DNA of 64,000 nt from Isoetes taiwanensis. Its lineage: Eukaryota > Streptophyta > Lycopodiopsida > Isoetales > Isoetaceae. Both the position numbers and the translations under genes were made by a program. The stretch spans positions 6,951,012 through 7,015,011 of the forward strand of contig JAJEKV010000046.1 of assembly GCA_021234155.1 (NCBI GenBank), read 5' to 3'. Position 1 is the stretch's first letter, and every line of letters starts with the position of its first letter. Below, one piece after another: positions 46,798-59,541 of the stretch. The notes under the pieces are model-generated. The model made no database searches. It was not told the DNA's origin and saw nothing but the letters and a program-made list of their open reading frames with translations.

Positions 46798-49466
46798 CTA
46801 CTGCTGTACAAACCGACCATCACCATCTACAACACCCAAGAAGTCCCGCCAAATGGCAAACTTCCGCTCTACTACTCCCGGGAACACCAGAAAGCTTTGA
46901 AATAGCTTGTACCTGAGTCGAGGAATCGAGAGGGCCGCAGTCAGCTGAATCCCCCGAAAAGATCCACGACTCACGCCGCCTTCCAATCAACCACACCAAC
47001 CAAGCCATGCACGATGCAAGGCTTGCCGCTTTAAAGAGCCGCCAAGCACCGTGATACACATGAAGCAAAGAATCGTTGGCTAGTCAATCTCACTCAAAAC
47101 AGAGCCCTAACCCAATCCCGGGCAGCCCGCAAGTGAGGGCATAAAACCGCACAATGCTCCACAGCCTCAATGATGAAGGCCACAACAAGGGCGTAGAGGG
47201 GCTCACACCTGCCTAAACCGACTCACAAGGGCATTCACCACCTCGATACAGGCGGTGCACCACCGCCATAGAAGCACCCTAACCTTCGGTGGGGAAGTGA
47301 GCTCCATGTCCACGTCCAAACCGAAGCCATCGAGAACCCTAAGCCGCAGAGACCACTTGCTCAAGAGGGCGGTGTGTCATGAATAGCCAAAGACCCCGGA
47401 AGAAGACCGCACAAAGCAAGAAGACACAACATCCGGATGAACCTTCCAAACCCGCACCACCACATCATCCCGAGGGACTATAGGTATGTGTAGCGGAATA
47501 CTCCCCGCCACGTGCTCCCGTGATAGCCCTACACGCCCCAGCGAAAAGCGAGCTCGAAAGAACTCCCACGGCTAGATGACCACCCCAATACCAATCCTCC
47601 AAGGTGAGCACAAAGAGCTTCGCCTCCAACGGGCCTCGGCCCGAGCATGTACAAAGTGGGGCCCAAGGGCAAGTGCGCAGGGGTAGAGGAACCCACAAGA
47701 AAGGAGAAGAGTGGTGATACACCCAGGCATAATCTAGCCGAAGAGCACACGCACATGATCCCAAGCCCGCAACACTCCCTGTGAAAAAGGGGATGCATGT
47801 GGGAAAGGCCGGAGACCATACAACAAAGCTGCCTGTGGCAACTCCACATGCACGCGACTTTCCCAAACGCCACACAATGGCGAAGAGATCGCAACAACAA
47901 CAAGCAAGCCGCACTGGAGAAGATGCTCCATCCTGCAGAATGCTCCAAACAAACTTGGAGACCAACACCTTACTATGCAGTGCCAAATCCAGAATGGCCA
48001 AGCCCCCATCCTCCCGGGGGCGGAGACACTTCCACCAAGCCACTTTAACAACCGCCCCTTCATCATCCCCCACACAAAATTTTGAACAATCTTATCCAAA
48101 GCCTCAGATCTTACCCTTAGGAGCTAGCATCGCAGATGTCAGATACACATGAGTGCTACAAAGTAATGACTTGGCAATAGTGATCCTACCTGCCATGGAC
48201 AACTTGCTACCCTTCCACCAATTGAGGTGTTTCTGCAACCCCTGCAAAATCTCATCCCACACCCTCCCCATGGAAACATCCCCTCCAAAGGGAATACCCA
48301 AAGAGCTTTAGTACACACATTACCCGGAAGCACCTTCCAAGGGAATAGAGCCAAACAAGGGGAGGCGGAGTCACCGGGCCCATAATGCGAAGCACTTACC
48401 CCAATTCGTAAGAATGCCCGAGGCCAAGGAGAAAGTATCCAACAAACCCTTCACATTCCGCAAATTCCTCTCTTCTGCCACCAAGAAGAGGAAAGTATCA
48501 TCGGCAAACTGGTTAATAATCTGCTGGCTACCATCCTGCATCCGAAGCCCATCCACCACTCCCTCCTCCACTGCAGCAAAAACAATCGAGACAAAGGCCT
48601 CCGCCACAATCGTAAACAAAAACGGGCGCCAAAGGGCACCCCCCGACGCACCCCTCTCGCCTAAGGAGAAAAAGGCGAGGGGTTCACCCCGCACACCACC
48701 GTAGCCCGTGGCCGACCTATGCGGCTTCATGATCGCCTCTCAGAAAGTGTGAACCACAGCCCAACGCTAACATCATGGCAGACAAGAACTCCCAACGGAC
48801 TTTATCGTAAGCTTTGGCAAAGTCAAGCTTAAGATAGACAATGCCTTGACCTGTTCTTCTGGCCCAATAAAGGCCCTCATAAGCTGCGGCAACATTAGTC
48901 AAAATGTTCCTCCCGTGGACAAACCCATCGCACCTTACTAATGGAAGAAGTCAACACCGGCTTCAACTTCTCTGCCAGGGCTTTCGCAATAATCTTATAC
49001 ACAGAGGACAACAAGGAGATAGGCCTCCAGTCATTAATAGTAGAAGGCTGCTTAACCTTAGGAATCAAGGAAATGCATGCGGTATTCAAGATCCTATCCA
49101 TTTGAGAAGACTGCAGCAACTCAAGATACACCTTGTACACCGACTCACCAGCCCACTCCCAATAAGTCTGAAAGAACTCCACAGGGATGCCATCCAGCCC
49201 AGGACATTTATCCTTGGCCATGCACATACATGCCGCAGCTAAATCCTCTCTGGAGAGCTCCTGCTCCAAGCTCACACGCTGGTGAGGCAGAATAGATGGC
49301 TTAACAGCCCCCAAAACAAGCTCTTGCATCTCCTGCTCATAGGGAAGAGGGCGCTGTGCGAAAAACCCTGAGAAATGGGCATGCACATACCTCTGCAAAT
49401 CAGCGGGATCCTCCAAAGTCCGGCCATCAGGCAAAGCAAGGGACGCCATAGATGCTGCATATCGCC
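46798..49466 (-). pseudogene. Plant L1 LINE reverse transcriptase pseudogene
   Basis: Minus-strand order: ASMASLALPDGRTLEDP (start of RT module, 49,450), CPGLDGIPVEFFQTYWEWA, ACISLIPKVKQPSTINDWRP, LLSSVYKIIAKALAEKLKPV, motif A VYLKLDFAKAYDKVRWEFL (48,830), catalytic FADDTFLFLVAEE (48,490), WKGSKLSMAGRITIAKSLLC (48,200), then a decayed zinc-binding end. Frames shift near 48,900, 48,720, 48,370 and 48,100. The sequence is more GC-rich than the hAT-like element it hosts. Confidence 0.9.
49455..49466. repeat. Direct repeat flanking the hAT-like element (left)
   Basis: CTGCATATCGCC, identical to 61,298-61,309. hAT target duplications are normally 8 bp; here 12 bp match. Confidence 0.8.
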
Positions 49467-49764
49467 ATGGAATAATTTAATGGCTAAGGTTAGCCAAATT
49501 GCTAAATTTTGGGTTTTTTTTTTCCCAAAAAACGGCTAAACTAAATGAGAAAAATGGGAAAAAAAAAATTTAGCCTAATTTTTTCCCACCAATAGTCCAA
49601 CCTAGGGCAGAATCGCCAAGAGCCCGCCGCCGGAGTAGCTCCAACGAGTCTCGAATCGCTTAGCCTAAGAAGCCAAGGAGCTTGAGAATTTGGTGGATTA
49701 GCTAAGTGGCATCTACCATAGAAAGTATGAATCTTGCAAAATCGCCATGTAGGCTACTGATTTT

Positions 49765-50295
49765 TTATTCCTTAATCCCGTGTATTTGCAATTCCAGGAT
49801 CATTTTTCAAGCATTCAAGAAGGATTCGGCCACAAAACTTCAAGGACGTTTCTCTGCAAATAGGATTTTCGTTGATTTCTCATTTCCAGAAAGATCTGAC
49901 CGATTCTCTTGCTAGTATTAGGTATCTATTTTATCTTCTACAATTATTTTTAGCTTAAATCGTGTCTGTAGCTTCATATCTATTATTTTTTAGGTTGGTT
50001 ATCTGCTTGCATCTGGAGGCACTCATAGATGCGTTTATTTTCCTAATCCCGTGTATTTGCAATTCCAGGCTCATTTTTTAAGCATCCAAGGAGGATTCGG
50101 CCACAAAACTTCAACGCCCTTTCTCTGCAAATACGATTTCAGTTGATTTCTCATTTCCAGAAAGATCTGATTCGTCTGCTCTAGTATCAGGTATTTTTAT
50201 CTCAAATCTTGTTTGTAGCTTAATATCTGTTATTTTTTAGCTTAATTATCTGCTTGCATCTGGAAGGACTCATAGATCCGTCTATCTAATCTAGG
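49765..50295. repeat. 271-bp tandem duplication in the hAT 5' region
   Basis: TTAATCCCGTGTATTTGCAA at 49,772 and CTAATCCCGTGTATTTGCAA at 50,043 start two copies. Each contains GGATTCGGCCACAAAACTTC and a splice-donor-like AG|GTAT after the purine-rich AGAAAGATCTGA. They look like duplicated untranslated exons or promoter segments of the transposase gene. Confidence 0.85.
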
Positions 50296-50425
50296 GCTTA
50301 ATGAGTTTTGTGGAAAGGGACCTTGAGAAGAGTTATCTAGTGTGACATTTTCCCGTCATTCTTAGGGCCAGGTTTCACTCATCTCCATCATTTGAGAAGC
50401 ACAGAATAAGGGCTCTCCATTGGCA

Positions 50426-51164
50426 CTACAGGTTGTGCTGGTTCTCCATTGGCACTGCAGTGGACAATTCGTCATTGTGCCTTTTGAGAATGCATTCCAG
50501 CACATGAGGCTGGCATAGAAAAGAAGGGTTATTCATAGCCCGCTCATTCATGGCGGGGGCTAAGCTTTGAGCAATCCACAAGCTTCCATGTCCCTCCTGC
50601 ACTTCTTCGTAAGAGAAGTGTTGGCCACAATCTAGCATCTTTTCCACGTTGAGAATATAGCATGTCATGGCACTTCCTAACACCTAGTGGGAAAGAATCA
50701 GCAAGTGCAACAAATGTTTCTACTGTAATTGACGCACTTTCAAAGATAGCCCCATAGGCATCCATCCACCTCCCCTCACAATCTCCTCCATTTGAGAATC
50801 TTCCCTCGCACCAAAGGTTCACAAAATGTCCCACTAGTGACAATAAAGTCTCTCGAACTAAAGTTATAATTCTGAATGTAGTCATCCAACTCATGCATTC
50901 TAGAACCTATTCTCTCGCTCCAATACCAACTTCGTGAGGCCTTTTCCTCATCTTTGTCATGTCGCCATCTCCGGGATCGCATTTAATGCCAATGTGTTCC
51001 AACATGGTGCACCAATATTGAGATGAAAGCTCCAACCATGGCCTCTTCTCAGGTACTGATTTAACCAGCATTCTAGTGAACAAAATTACAAGCCAGCATC
51101 TGGCCCTATCATTCTTACATTCATCATTTATCATATGATCCATTGGCACTGCAGGTTGCACCAT
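50426..51164 (-). pseudogene. Unrecognised coding-like sequence inside the hAT element
   Basis: Overlapping minus-strand reading frames (51,164-50,907, 50,982-50,776, 50,894-50,544, 50,683-50,426) read like one broken protein. Segments include MLEHIGIKCDPGDGDMTKM, MHELDDYIQNYNFSSRDF, ITVETFVALADSFPLGVR and SLWIAQSLAPAMNERA. I do not recognise the family. It may be a captured host gene fragment or a second transposon gene. It opposes the transposase in orientation. The short phrase CCATTGGCACTGCAG occurs here three times (near 50,417, 50,441 and 51,143). Confidence 0.35.
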
Positions 51165-52017
51165 TAACTTTGAGGGAAGAACAGCCTACGTTTACAATGC
51201 CAGTTCATAATTGAAAATAATCTCCTACCTGTGGAATAAAAAATAGATTGGTAATAAGACCAAATTTACAACATTATGAAACCTGCAAGGAACCAAATTT
51301 AATTCTGTTTCTGACCTCAGTTCCTCCGACACGGTTTATTTTATCACGGTGTTTTTATTTTAATTTATTATGTTGTTTGCAGATGCGCAAGGTGTTGTTG
51401 GATTTGTTCAAGCTTTGCCTAGATGCCAAGACTATGATTAATACTAACAAGGGAAAAATTATATATGTTATTAAATGATTGGGTATGCAGAATAAGTTTG
51501 ATTATTGTGTAATTTGGTAAACATAGCTACAACATAGCCACAACATTCCACACACGAAAATAAAAACATAAGAAACATCCAATTTAGTGTAGACATAAGA
51601 AACATCCAATTTAATGTACCTAACAATGCCTAAACATATTCACAATTCTAACGCTAGACATACACTTGTGTAATTTGGCAAAAAAAAACATAAGTACATT
51701 TAATTTGGTATTTAAAAAAACATAAGAAACATCCATATCCATTTGTGTAACTAACAATGGATAGTTATATTTATAATTGCATACATTTTAATATAATTTA
51801 ACAAAGACATATTTTAAACCTAATAGATATTAGGACCTTTCCCCTTTTCCTCTTTATCTTGTACTAGGACCTCACTCTTCTTCCTCCAAATAAGAATTCC
51901 ACAACTTTGAACTAGTCATAAGCACGTTGAGTTATTTTCATTTCATCTATTTTTCATTTTTATTGATAATGCGATCATTCTTGAAAAGCTTTATAATACC
52001 TTCACACGGACATGCAG
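51165..52017. other. AT-rich leader of the hAT transposase gene
   Basis: Short repeated phrases (ACATAAGAAACATCCAATTTA at 51,567-51,612 and again near 51,720) and no ORF of note. It probably holds 5' introns of the transposase gene; the coding start follows a CATGCAG acceptor at 52,017. Confidence 0.45.
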
Positions 52018-53430
52018 ATGAAGCGTCAAACGGGCCTTAAGCAGTTCTTGTCTAAGAGGGTAGATTCGGTTGGTACCTCGACCTCTTCTAGCACTCGAGT
52101 TCCTCAAGAATCATTAAGCAAGGATAGTGCGACTGGTCATATTCCTTCTGAAAATGTGGAAACTGAAGTTCCTCCATCGTCATCTAGTCAGAACGAGCCA
52201 GTGCAATAAGATGGAGGTGGCATTGGTACTTCGCAATCGAGCAAGAAAAGGAAGAAGAGGAAGAGTGAGTATGTCATTGGCCGTGCATTTAAAAAAGAGT
52301 GGTTGGCTGAATTTGCAGAGATAGAGTCAGTTATAAGAGACGGAAAAGAGCATATTATGTGCAAAGTTTGCACATGGGCTAACAAGAGAGAGCAGCATCA
52401 TGGTAAAAAGAAGGTGATGAAGGAAGACGCCAATGGTAAATCTTATGAGATTGTTGAGTTTCTTCCTGATAATAAGCACCAAATAATTTTTGAAAAAGTA
52501 TGAGATGCACATGTTGCAAGTTAAACAGGTTGAGGAAAAATCTACACACTTCCATGTGATGTTTTCTGAGGCAGATAAGAAAGAGTTTAAAGTCAAAAGC
52601 ATTCAAATGAAAGCTATCTTTTTCTTGCTTAAGCGTGGGAGACCTATGACACAATATCCGGAAATGAGAGAGTTTTGTCTTTCTAATGAGTTAGCATCAT
52701 GTCCATTGTATCATTGGTCCATTCCAGCAGGTTGGGAGTTTGCTACTTTTATGAATGAAGCCTTGAAGATTGACCTTCGTACCATGATACAAAAATCAGA
52801 ATTTTTGTCATTGTCTTTTGATGAAGTTACTGCTATTGATAACACTAATTGGGCTGCCATGCATTTATATAATGTAGTGGATTATCAACATAAATCCCAC
52901 TTTCTTGGCATCTTCAAGTTGAGTTTGAGTTCTAATGCTGAGACACTCTATAATGTCATTGTAGCAGACATGAGCGCAAGAGAGTGTGCAAACAAGCTTA
53001 TTTGTTTTGGTGCTGATGGCGCATCCGTGATGCAAGGCAAGAGATCTGGATTAGGGGTTAGAATTCAAAATGAATTAGCTCCTTACATGCAAGTGATACA
53101 TTGTATGAGCCATCGTACCAATTTGGCGTATAAGGTACTTTCTGATTTTTCTGTTATCAACAAAGTAGAATTACTTGTACAGAAGGCATACAAATTCTTC
53201 TCCAAAAGTCCCCAAAGATGTGCAGCATTCAAATCTTTAGCAGAAGGGTTAACAGATGGTAAGAAGATTTTGAAAAATGTCACAACAAGGTGGATATCTT
53301 TATATGGTCCTGTGAAGAGATTGTGTGAAGAATATGCATCATTGGTTGCATGCACAGACGAACTTGCAAGTAGTGATGATGGAGCAACCATGAATAGTGC
53401 AACTGAGCTTTACAATCTTTTGGTTGATGG
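52018..53430 (+). pseudogene. hAT-like (DUF4371/ZNF862-type) transposase, 5' part
   Basis: Reading from ATG 52,018: a Ser-rich N-terminus, a basic KKRKKRK stretch, a zinc-finger-like segment (EWLAEFAEIES, CKVCTWANKREQH), then the catalytic half with LSLSFDEVTAIDNTNW and CFGADGASVMQGKRSGLGV, whose aspartates fit the hAT core. HCMSHRTNLAYKVL and VTTRWISLYGPVKRL follow. Defects: TAA at 52,207-52,209 where a Gln codon would fit, and a 1-nt frameshift near 52,495-52,505. The frame from 52,490 then stays open for over 310 codons until the LINE insertion at 53,431 after LLVDG. The product would bind the element ends and cut and paste it. Confidence 0.88.
53426..53430. repeat. Target-site duplication of the nested GC-rich LINE (left)
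   Basis: GATGG, matching 59,542-59,546. Removing one copy and the LINE restores an open transposase frame (LLVDG|NIFIPEY). Confidence 0.8.
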
Positions 53431-53663
53431 AAGGAAGGAAGGAAGGAAGGTACTTTTATCGTCCACGGAGACCAATCGGTCTATGGGACCCAATACAAAA
53501 ACGCAAAGCGGATTGGATTATCGCCCGTGATTAAAAACCCCACCGGCGGGGTTTCGAGGGAAAAACCGGGGCGTTAATCACCTGCCGACAAACCGTGCTA
53601 ATCATATAAAATGCGTAAAACATCCCAATATATACAGGCCATGCACCACCCCGTAGTGCCTAG

Positions 53664-56600
53664 TCACGGACAGCCAGCGGGGCAAATGTGACCTCGCAGG
53701 TCCAATACCTCCCCGATGTATGACCCTGTGGCACGATTGACGGTGTGTTCATCAAAGAAATGCAAGGGCACGTCCCGCCGCATTAAGGGAGCGATCCGCC
53801 CGGACCGACCAACACCGGGCAACTCGAAAGTGTGAGACTCATCCTCAATGGCACCCGCTTGACAAAGACCGACAGAGCCTGCCCCGGCGGGGCTCCCCAA
53901 TCCACCGCCTCGCCTTGATGCGAAGATGGTGGGCACCTCGCGCGATGGAGGCAATGAGTCCGCGCTTTTTTTAGGGGCACCGGGAACGCAGTAGAGCCAG
54001 GGGCCCCGCTAACACGCGGTTGATGTGCTCCTTTGTAATGGGCCATTTTGACCTGCTCTAGAGCAATGGGGTCCCGTGAGCTTGCCAAGGAAACAAGCAT
54101 CTAGGTACTCCCCCAGTCGCCACGATCGGCCGCCGCGCCTAACCAGACGATTCGTGTTCTCGCACGCTTCCATCCGGCGAACCACCGATCTCTCTTACCC
54201 CTCCAACAGGCCCTAAGCCGCTGGACTCATGGCCACAAGTAAGCCAAAGCCAAGCCGGGGCCGAGCATCACCCATAGTAACCACTTTCGAAAAATAGACG
54301 ATGTGTCTATCAAGGGCTGCCAATAAGGCGGCAAGAATCCAGCTTTCTAGCTGGCAGACCGATAGGGGACTGAAGGTTTCACCCAAGCGCCCGTGCCAAA
54401 ATGCCTTCGCACCTGCTCCAAGTCATTCCGTGTCGCCAAAGAGACGATCAACGCCCCAAACCTCGACCCGCATGAAGGACGGTGCTCGACCGGTGCCCGG
54501 AATGATGTGACCGATGGCCCCAATCATATAGCTCGCCGGGTGATCGTTGTTCTCAGATGGCATAAAGCGCTTTCCCACCAATCACCCGCCGGATAGACGC
54601 CTCCCAACAGAGCGAGGAGGGGAACTCCACCCCTAGGTACTTGTAGGTGGGCGTGACGTCCACAAAATGTCCCCCGATATGTGAGTGCAGGGAGGCATGG
54701 GGTGACGGAAGAGGATATGAGAACCACCCCGGTCTTGGCCGATTGACGCGCATGTCAGAGCCCCGACAAAATGTGTCTAGGGCATCCGTGTGAGACCGCA
54801 TAGCCTCGGTGGGGGCCAGGCCAACATCGTCCGCGATAGATGAGCCGGGCGGATGACCTGGTGCAAAAGTCGTATGCCATCCCCCCATGCTCGCGAAGCG
54901 GGGCTCTAACCCGACAATGTAGAGGCCAAAAGTGTTGGCGAGGGGGGCAACCCCCCGACCCCGATACTACTGGTGAATGCTTGGCCTGGCTTACCGTGAT
55001 CCCCGCCAAAACAACTCTCATACAACCTCAGATATGGCATTCTCGCGACAAAAGCAGCGGAGCCCCGGTTGACGCAGATCTAGCCTACGCCTTTTTCGGG
55101 GGACCAGATCAAAAGCCTTTGCGAAGTCCACAAAGCAAGAATACAAGTCCAAACCGATGATTCCGGCCGCCTTCAATCGCCCGCAGCAAAAATATATGGT
55201 CAATCGTTGAGTGGCGGGGGTCGAAAGCCTCGCCTGTGTGAGGGCTCGCGACATCCGCCGCCAGCCCAGCCGGTCAACTGCTTTGCTTTCGAGAATGCCG
55301 AACAACGGTTTGGCAAATAATCGAACCGACCATGATCGTCCGGTAATTGGCCTGACAAAGGTGGGTCGCCTTGTGAATGGGAACAACCCCTCGCTAGGGT
55401 CCATTGTCGGGGAAACCCTCCCCGCAATGCTCGTTGAACAGGGGTAGTGAGGGACCGGCACAAGCGGCCGCCCCGCCCACTTGAGTAACTCTACCGCATA
55501 CCATCGAGGTCACCGCCTTCCCATTAGCTAGCCGCTGCGTGTGCCCTCCTCAACATCCTCGCCCACGAAACCAATGGGGGCCATCCCGTGGGGGTATGGG
55601 CGCACGCTGCCCCCGGGCGAGTCATAGAGCCGCTGCAAGTACCGCTCCCACCGCCCGGGTGTGATGTCCCCCGTAGGCCGGGCTGGCCTTCGGCACTCAA
55701 GGCCAAAAGGTTCGAGGATGAGTGTCCAAAGCAGCCGTAACATCTCCCCGATGCTTGGCAAAGGTACCGCGCCTTTGTGTCCTTCGGATGGGCGCTGCGT
55801 CGTGTGGTGGCTCGCAAGCGTACTGATCCGTAATGTGATCGGAGCTGCCGCTATGCTTTTTACACCGTCGATCAAACCATCGTTACGCTGGAATGTTGCT
55901 GACCCCGAAAGCGGCGACGCTGGGGGTCCCGCAAAGCACCTGTCCGGCCGCATCCCGTAATAGCGGTCACCGGTTCTGCTCGCCGCTTCTAGTGTGGAGG
56001 TCTGCATTACCGGAGGGCGCCCATGAGCATCTTGCAGAAGTCCTCTCCCGCTCATAATCGAAGTCTCAACCGAGGACTCCGCGAGGGCCGGGTATAGTGG
56101 GGTTCCCCGCTCGCCAAACCAGGTCCAAATAAAGTGGGAGGTGATCCGAAAGTCGACCTCCTCATCCCGACCGCCTGCCCACCCGAAACGACCGATGAGA
56201 TGCATATCTTGGCGCAACTACAAGCACATAGTCCACCACACTAGACCCTCCCCCGATTGTCCCGTCGGCATGTGCACTTTGCGGTGAATCGGGCCACCGC
56301 GGAAAGGCCATTGCAAATTATCAAGTCAAAAATGCCACATAGCAGAGCAACCGGTCGCCAAAAGCGAAGTGACCTGGCTGCCATCCCACCTCGCTGGGCG
56401 CTACTTCAAGGGGCGTAGGCCGCAGGACATCGCCGTCCGAGGGGGTCAAGTCGCATGGGCTGCTCTACCCCGTCCGGCATTGAAATCTCCAAGAAGGACG
56501 ACCTTACCCAATCGCCGATGCCGCCAGATGTCATCATATAGATCGACATACGGGTCCATCCTATCCGCGATCGGGGTGGTCGCGATAGAAGGTGCCGCTC

Positions 56601-57100
56601 AAGCGAGGGAAATAACAAAGCGCCGTAAAAAGAGGGTTGCCACCGGTATTATGCAATACGCGAACCCGGCACCGGCGAAATCCGGCTCGCCTTTTCCGGA
56701 GGGTAAACCGAATGTGCCAAGGTTGTCCGTAGTAGCAAGCCACTCCCCATGACCCCGCTGTCCCCGTACGTATTGAAGACCGAGAAATGTTGGTAACCCG
56801 CAAATCGTAGCTCGTGCTCCAAAGATGCTCCCATGTCTCCATGAGGAAGATGAGATCCATACCGGCCGCCACGGAGTTCGACCGCCTCCTTCTCGCCAAG
56901 GGAAGCCTCGACAATTCCATGAGACCACCCGGGAGGCACAATTCCTATTTGTCGCCAGGGATGGTATGCGCAGTACTCGAGTCAGGGGAGGACTCGGAAG
57001 CAGAGGGCCGAAAGGAGAAGTAGATGGAGCGGAGGCAAAGATGTGGTCGAGGGCGTGGGCCGCGAGGGAGCGTGAGTAGGAGCAGGAGAAGGGGGGCCGG
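53664..57100 (-). pseudogene. LINE ORF2 (endonuclease-reverse transcriptase), heavily broken
   Basis: The endonuclease starts with RVVSWNCRGFPWREG (about 56,940) and continues in shifted frames (HGDMGASLEHELRFAGYQHF, NTYGDSGVMGSGLLLR). The reverse transcriptase has LDLYSCFVDFAKAFDLVPRK as motif A (about 55,120), a degenerate catalytic loop (IADDVGLAP instead of YADD, 54,840), LDTFCRGSDMRVN and PTYKYLGVEFPSSLCWE. The C-terminal part keeps LCQAGAIEDESHTF and HFFDEHTVNRATGSYIGEV, homologous to DEEHLILLC of the 22.7-kb copy. At least ten frame changes occur, so it is inactive. Confidence 0.82.
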
Positions 57101-57299
57101 GTAGTAGAAGCGAGGTGGCCGCTGCGGCGGTGGGGGTTGGGGCTGCGGGGTTCCGCAGCAGAGCGTGCCGTTTTAAAATGTGCAATCTCGCGGCACCCCC
57201 TGTTGGCGAATGCCTCGACCCCCCAAGCTCCCCGCCTCGTGCCTCCCGCTGCACGGGTGTGAGGTCCCGGCCCACGCATGGGATGTCCCTTCAACATCC

Positions 57300-58714
57300 G
57301 CCCCTCGGCGCAATATGGCATCACGCACTGCATCCGCAACCGTGAATATGACAATGCGGTCCGCGGCGGGCCCGAAGCCCCATGCCGCTGCCGAAAATGT
57401 GAACTGCCCGGAATGTCATCCGTCGAGAATGTGTGTTCGGATGTGGTGGGCGAACTCTCCCCTGGCCGCTACGCATGCCTCGAACTACCGTTAGATTGGC
57501 TCTCTCTCCGCCAAGGCCTCCCTCGGAGTTCTCAAAAGGGTCCAAGGTGGGCGAAGGCCTGGTCTTTGGGGGGGTGGTGGTGGTGGCTGGGATGGCGTGG
57601 AGTGACTGGAGTGTGGCTGGGATGGCGTGGAGTGGCTGGAGAGCGGGGCAGCAGTGCGGGGGCGTGGCTGCCGGTGTGGAGGCTGTGGCGGGATAGCGGT
57701 CTGAGCGCGTTCGGCCTGTGGAAGGGGAGGGAGGCTCTTGCGCAGCCTCGGCTGCCGCTTGGCCATCTCCCCCGCCTCGCGACCGCGGTGACTATGAACC
57801 TCGGTAGGGAGACCCCGGCTCGCTCAGGGATCTGCCCGCAACCCCCCGAGCTCCGTGCTCAGTAGCGAGAGCGTTGCTCGGCTCCCGCAAAGACACGCGC
57901 CGAGGGCCGGGTTTGCCGTTCCGATCTTTACTCGAAGATCCCCGGCCGCGGTTCGTCAGTTCGCAAGAGCAGCCTGTGCTCCCCGTGCCATGGTGGTGGC
58001 TGCCTCTACCTCTGACTGAAGCCGAGACAGCGTGACCATCGTCTCCTGCATTGCGCGCTCCCTCTCCTGTGTCATGGTGTCCAGAGTGATGAACACAGAG
58101 TCTAGGCGGGCCCGCATGTCAGCGACCTCCTGCCTGGCCTGCTGCCGCTCGAAGTGTGCAAGGCCAAGGCCATCTTCCACATGCAGCGTGCGGGTCTCCA
58201 AGCCTGTGATACGGTTCTTCTCGACCCCGATTTGCCTTTTGAGCACATGGGATGCCGAGGACTCCATCTCCACTGCCATGCCAGCCAGCGGCACCGGTTA
58301 GCCTCAATAATGAAAGCACCGTTAGCCTCCATTCCCCGCTTTGACGTGGCTCCAATTCTCTGCCGAGGAAGGAGTTCCTATGTGGTCTCGAGCAATTAAT
58401 CCCCTCCCTCGGCCGGGCTGGCTCTGAGGGGGGGTTTAGCCTTAGCCCGAGCCTCCTTCTTCATGGAGGATGACTCTCCCCTGTCCATGATGGCTGATCG
58501 GGACCGTTTGTGCGGCGGGCCCTCGCCTTGGGTTTCCCAGGCCGGCCCATCTTCTGTGGCCATGACTCCCAAAGTTTGAGGGGTCTCTGGCTGCGGAAAG
58601 GGTGCCTAGAATTGAATTTGGGGACTCAAGAACGCGCGCCCCCACAGCGCCCAGCTCCCTCTCTCTAGCGCCCTCACTCCCCTTGCATAGACCCCCTTGA
58701 TTTGCCCTCTGCAT
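57300..58714 (-). pseudogene. LINE ORF1-like coiled-coil and Pro-rich region
   Basis: Minus-strand frames 58,294-57,956 encode a clear coiled coil (HFERQQARQEVADMRARLDS, QERERAMQETMVTLSRLQSE). A Pro/Ser-rich tract (57,766-57,491) and a segment PAADRIVIFTVADAVRDAIL follow, just before the endonuclease. Coiled-coil ORF1 proteins bind LINE RNA. The frames are broken and no zinc knuckle is certain. Confidence 0.6.
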
Positions 58715-59541
58715 GCATAAAACATCTTGAAAGTCTTAAATAACAAACATAAACAACTCAAAGACACAAGAACCTATGGTGCAATGCTAGACAATGACAA
58801 CAAAGAAAACAACATAACATCAATAGCAAAGAACATAACCAAAGTACCCAAACCATCATAAACAAACTCCGGGACAATGGGTAGCTCAGCCAAATTTACA
58901 TACAGGCCCCCCCTAGTGATAACGCCACCAGCCTTTTACATTCCAAGCCCTGTAGCGAGGTGGTGGGGTGAACCTCGTATGCGCATACCCTCTCAGCCCA
59001 CGTCTGCCCCTGGAAGGCCGTCTTAGAGGAATCAAGGGCCATATAGGCGTAATCAGAGGTCGGAATAAGCATTCTGCAATACTGGCATGCAACCCAACTG
59101 CCTCAGAATGGGCCAAAACTCAGTTGAATTAGGCCGAAATTGATCCAGGAGAGAGCAATTTCAGAAATCATAGGCTGTGGCAATAAGTTTTACCTGCAAC
59201 AAAGCCATCACATCTGGAGCTAGAACTCCCGGAAATACTTGAAAACGACCTGGAACAGGTCGAAATTGGATGAGAAGGGCCGATTTGGGTCTAAGAGGGC
59301 CGAATTTGGAAGTAGAGAGAGAGATTTTAGCTTTCAGAGATGGTTACAGAAGCTTGCTTGGTAAAATTTTAGAGCAGAAAACTGTCTTCAAACTGCCCTG
59401 GAACTGTCTGGAATTCCCTGGAACACAGAGCCAGGAGGAAATCAGAAGATTTGAGGGATCAAGAAGCCCAATTCATTATTTGCATTATTTGCATTGGAAC
59501 CTTTGCTTCATAAACTTCATTATTTGATATCAATTTCACAG

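Larger units (their letters stand above)
53431..59541 (-). mobile_element. Near-full-length GC-rich LINE with GGAA tail, 6.1 kb
   Basis: The element lies on the minus strand. The 3' tail is GGAA repeats (53,431-53,450), followed by the family terminus TACTTTTATCGTCCACGG. Upstream come a C-terminal zinc remnant, reverse transcriptase, EEP endonuclease, a Pro-rich and coiled-coil ORF1 region (57.3-58.7 kb) and about 800 bp of more AT-rich 5' sequence. It is much richer in G+C and CpG than the hAT element around it. A 5-bp duplication (GATGG) flanks it. It is the longest member of the satellite-tailed lineage in this window. Confidence 0.85.

Noticed and set aside
53664-58400. Numerous long plus-strand ORFs (for example 57,278-57,865)
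   Set aside because: GC-rich sequence yields long chance ORFs; the LINE motifs are all on the minus strand.
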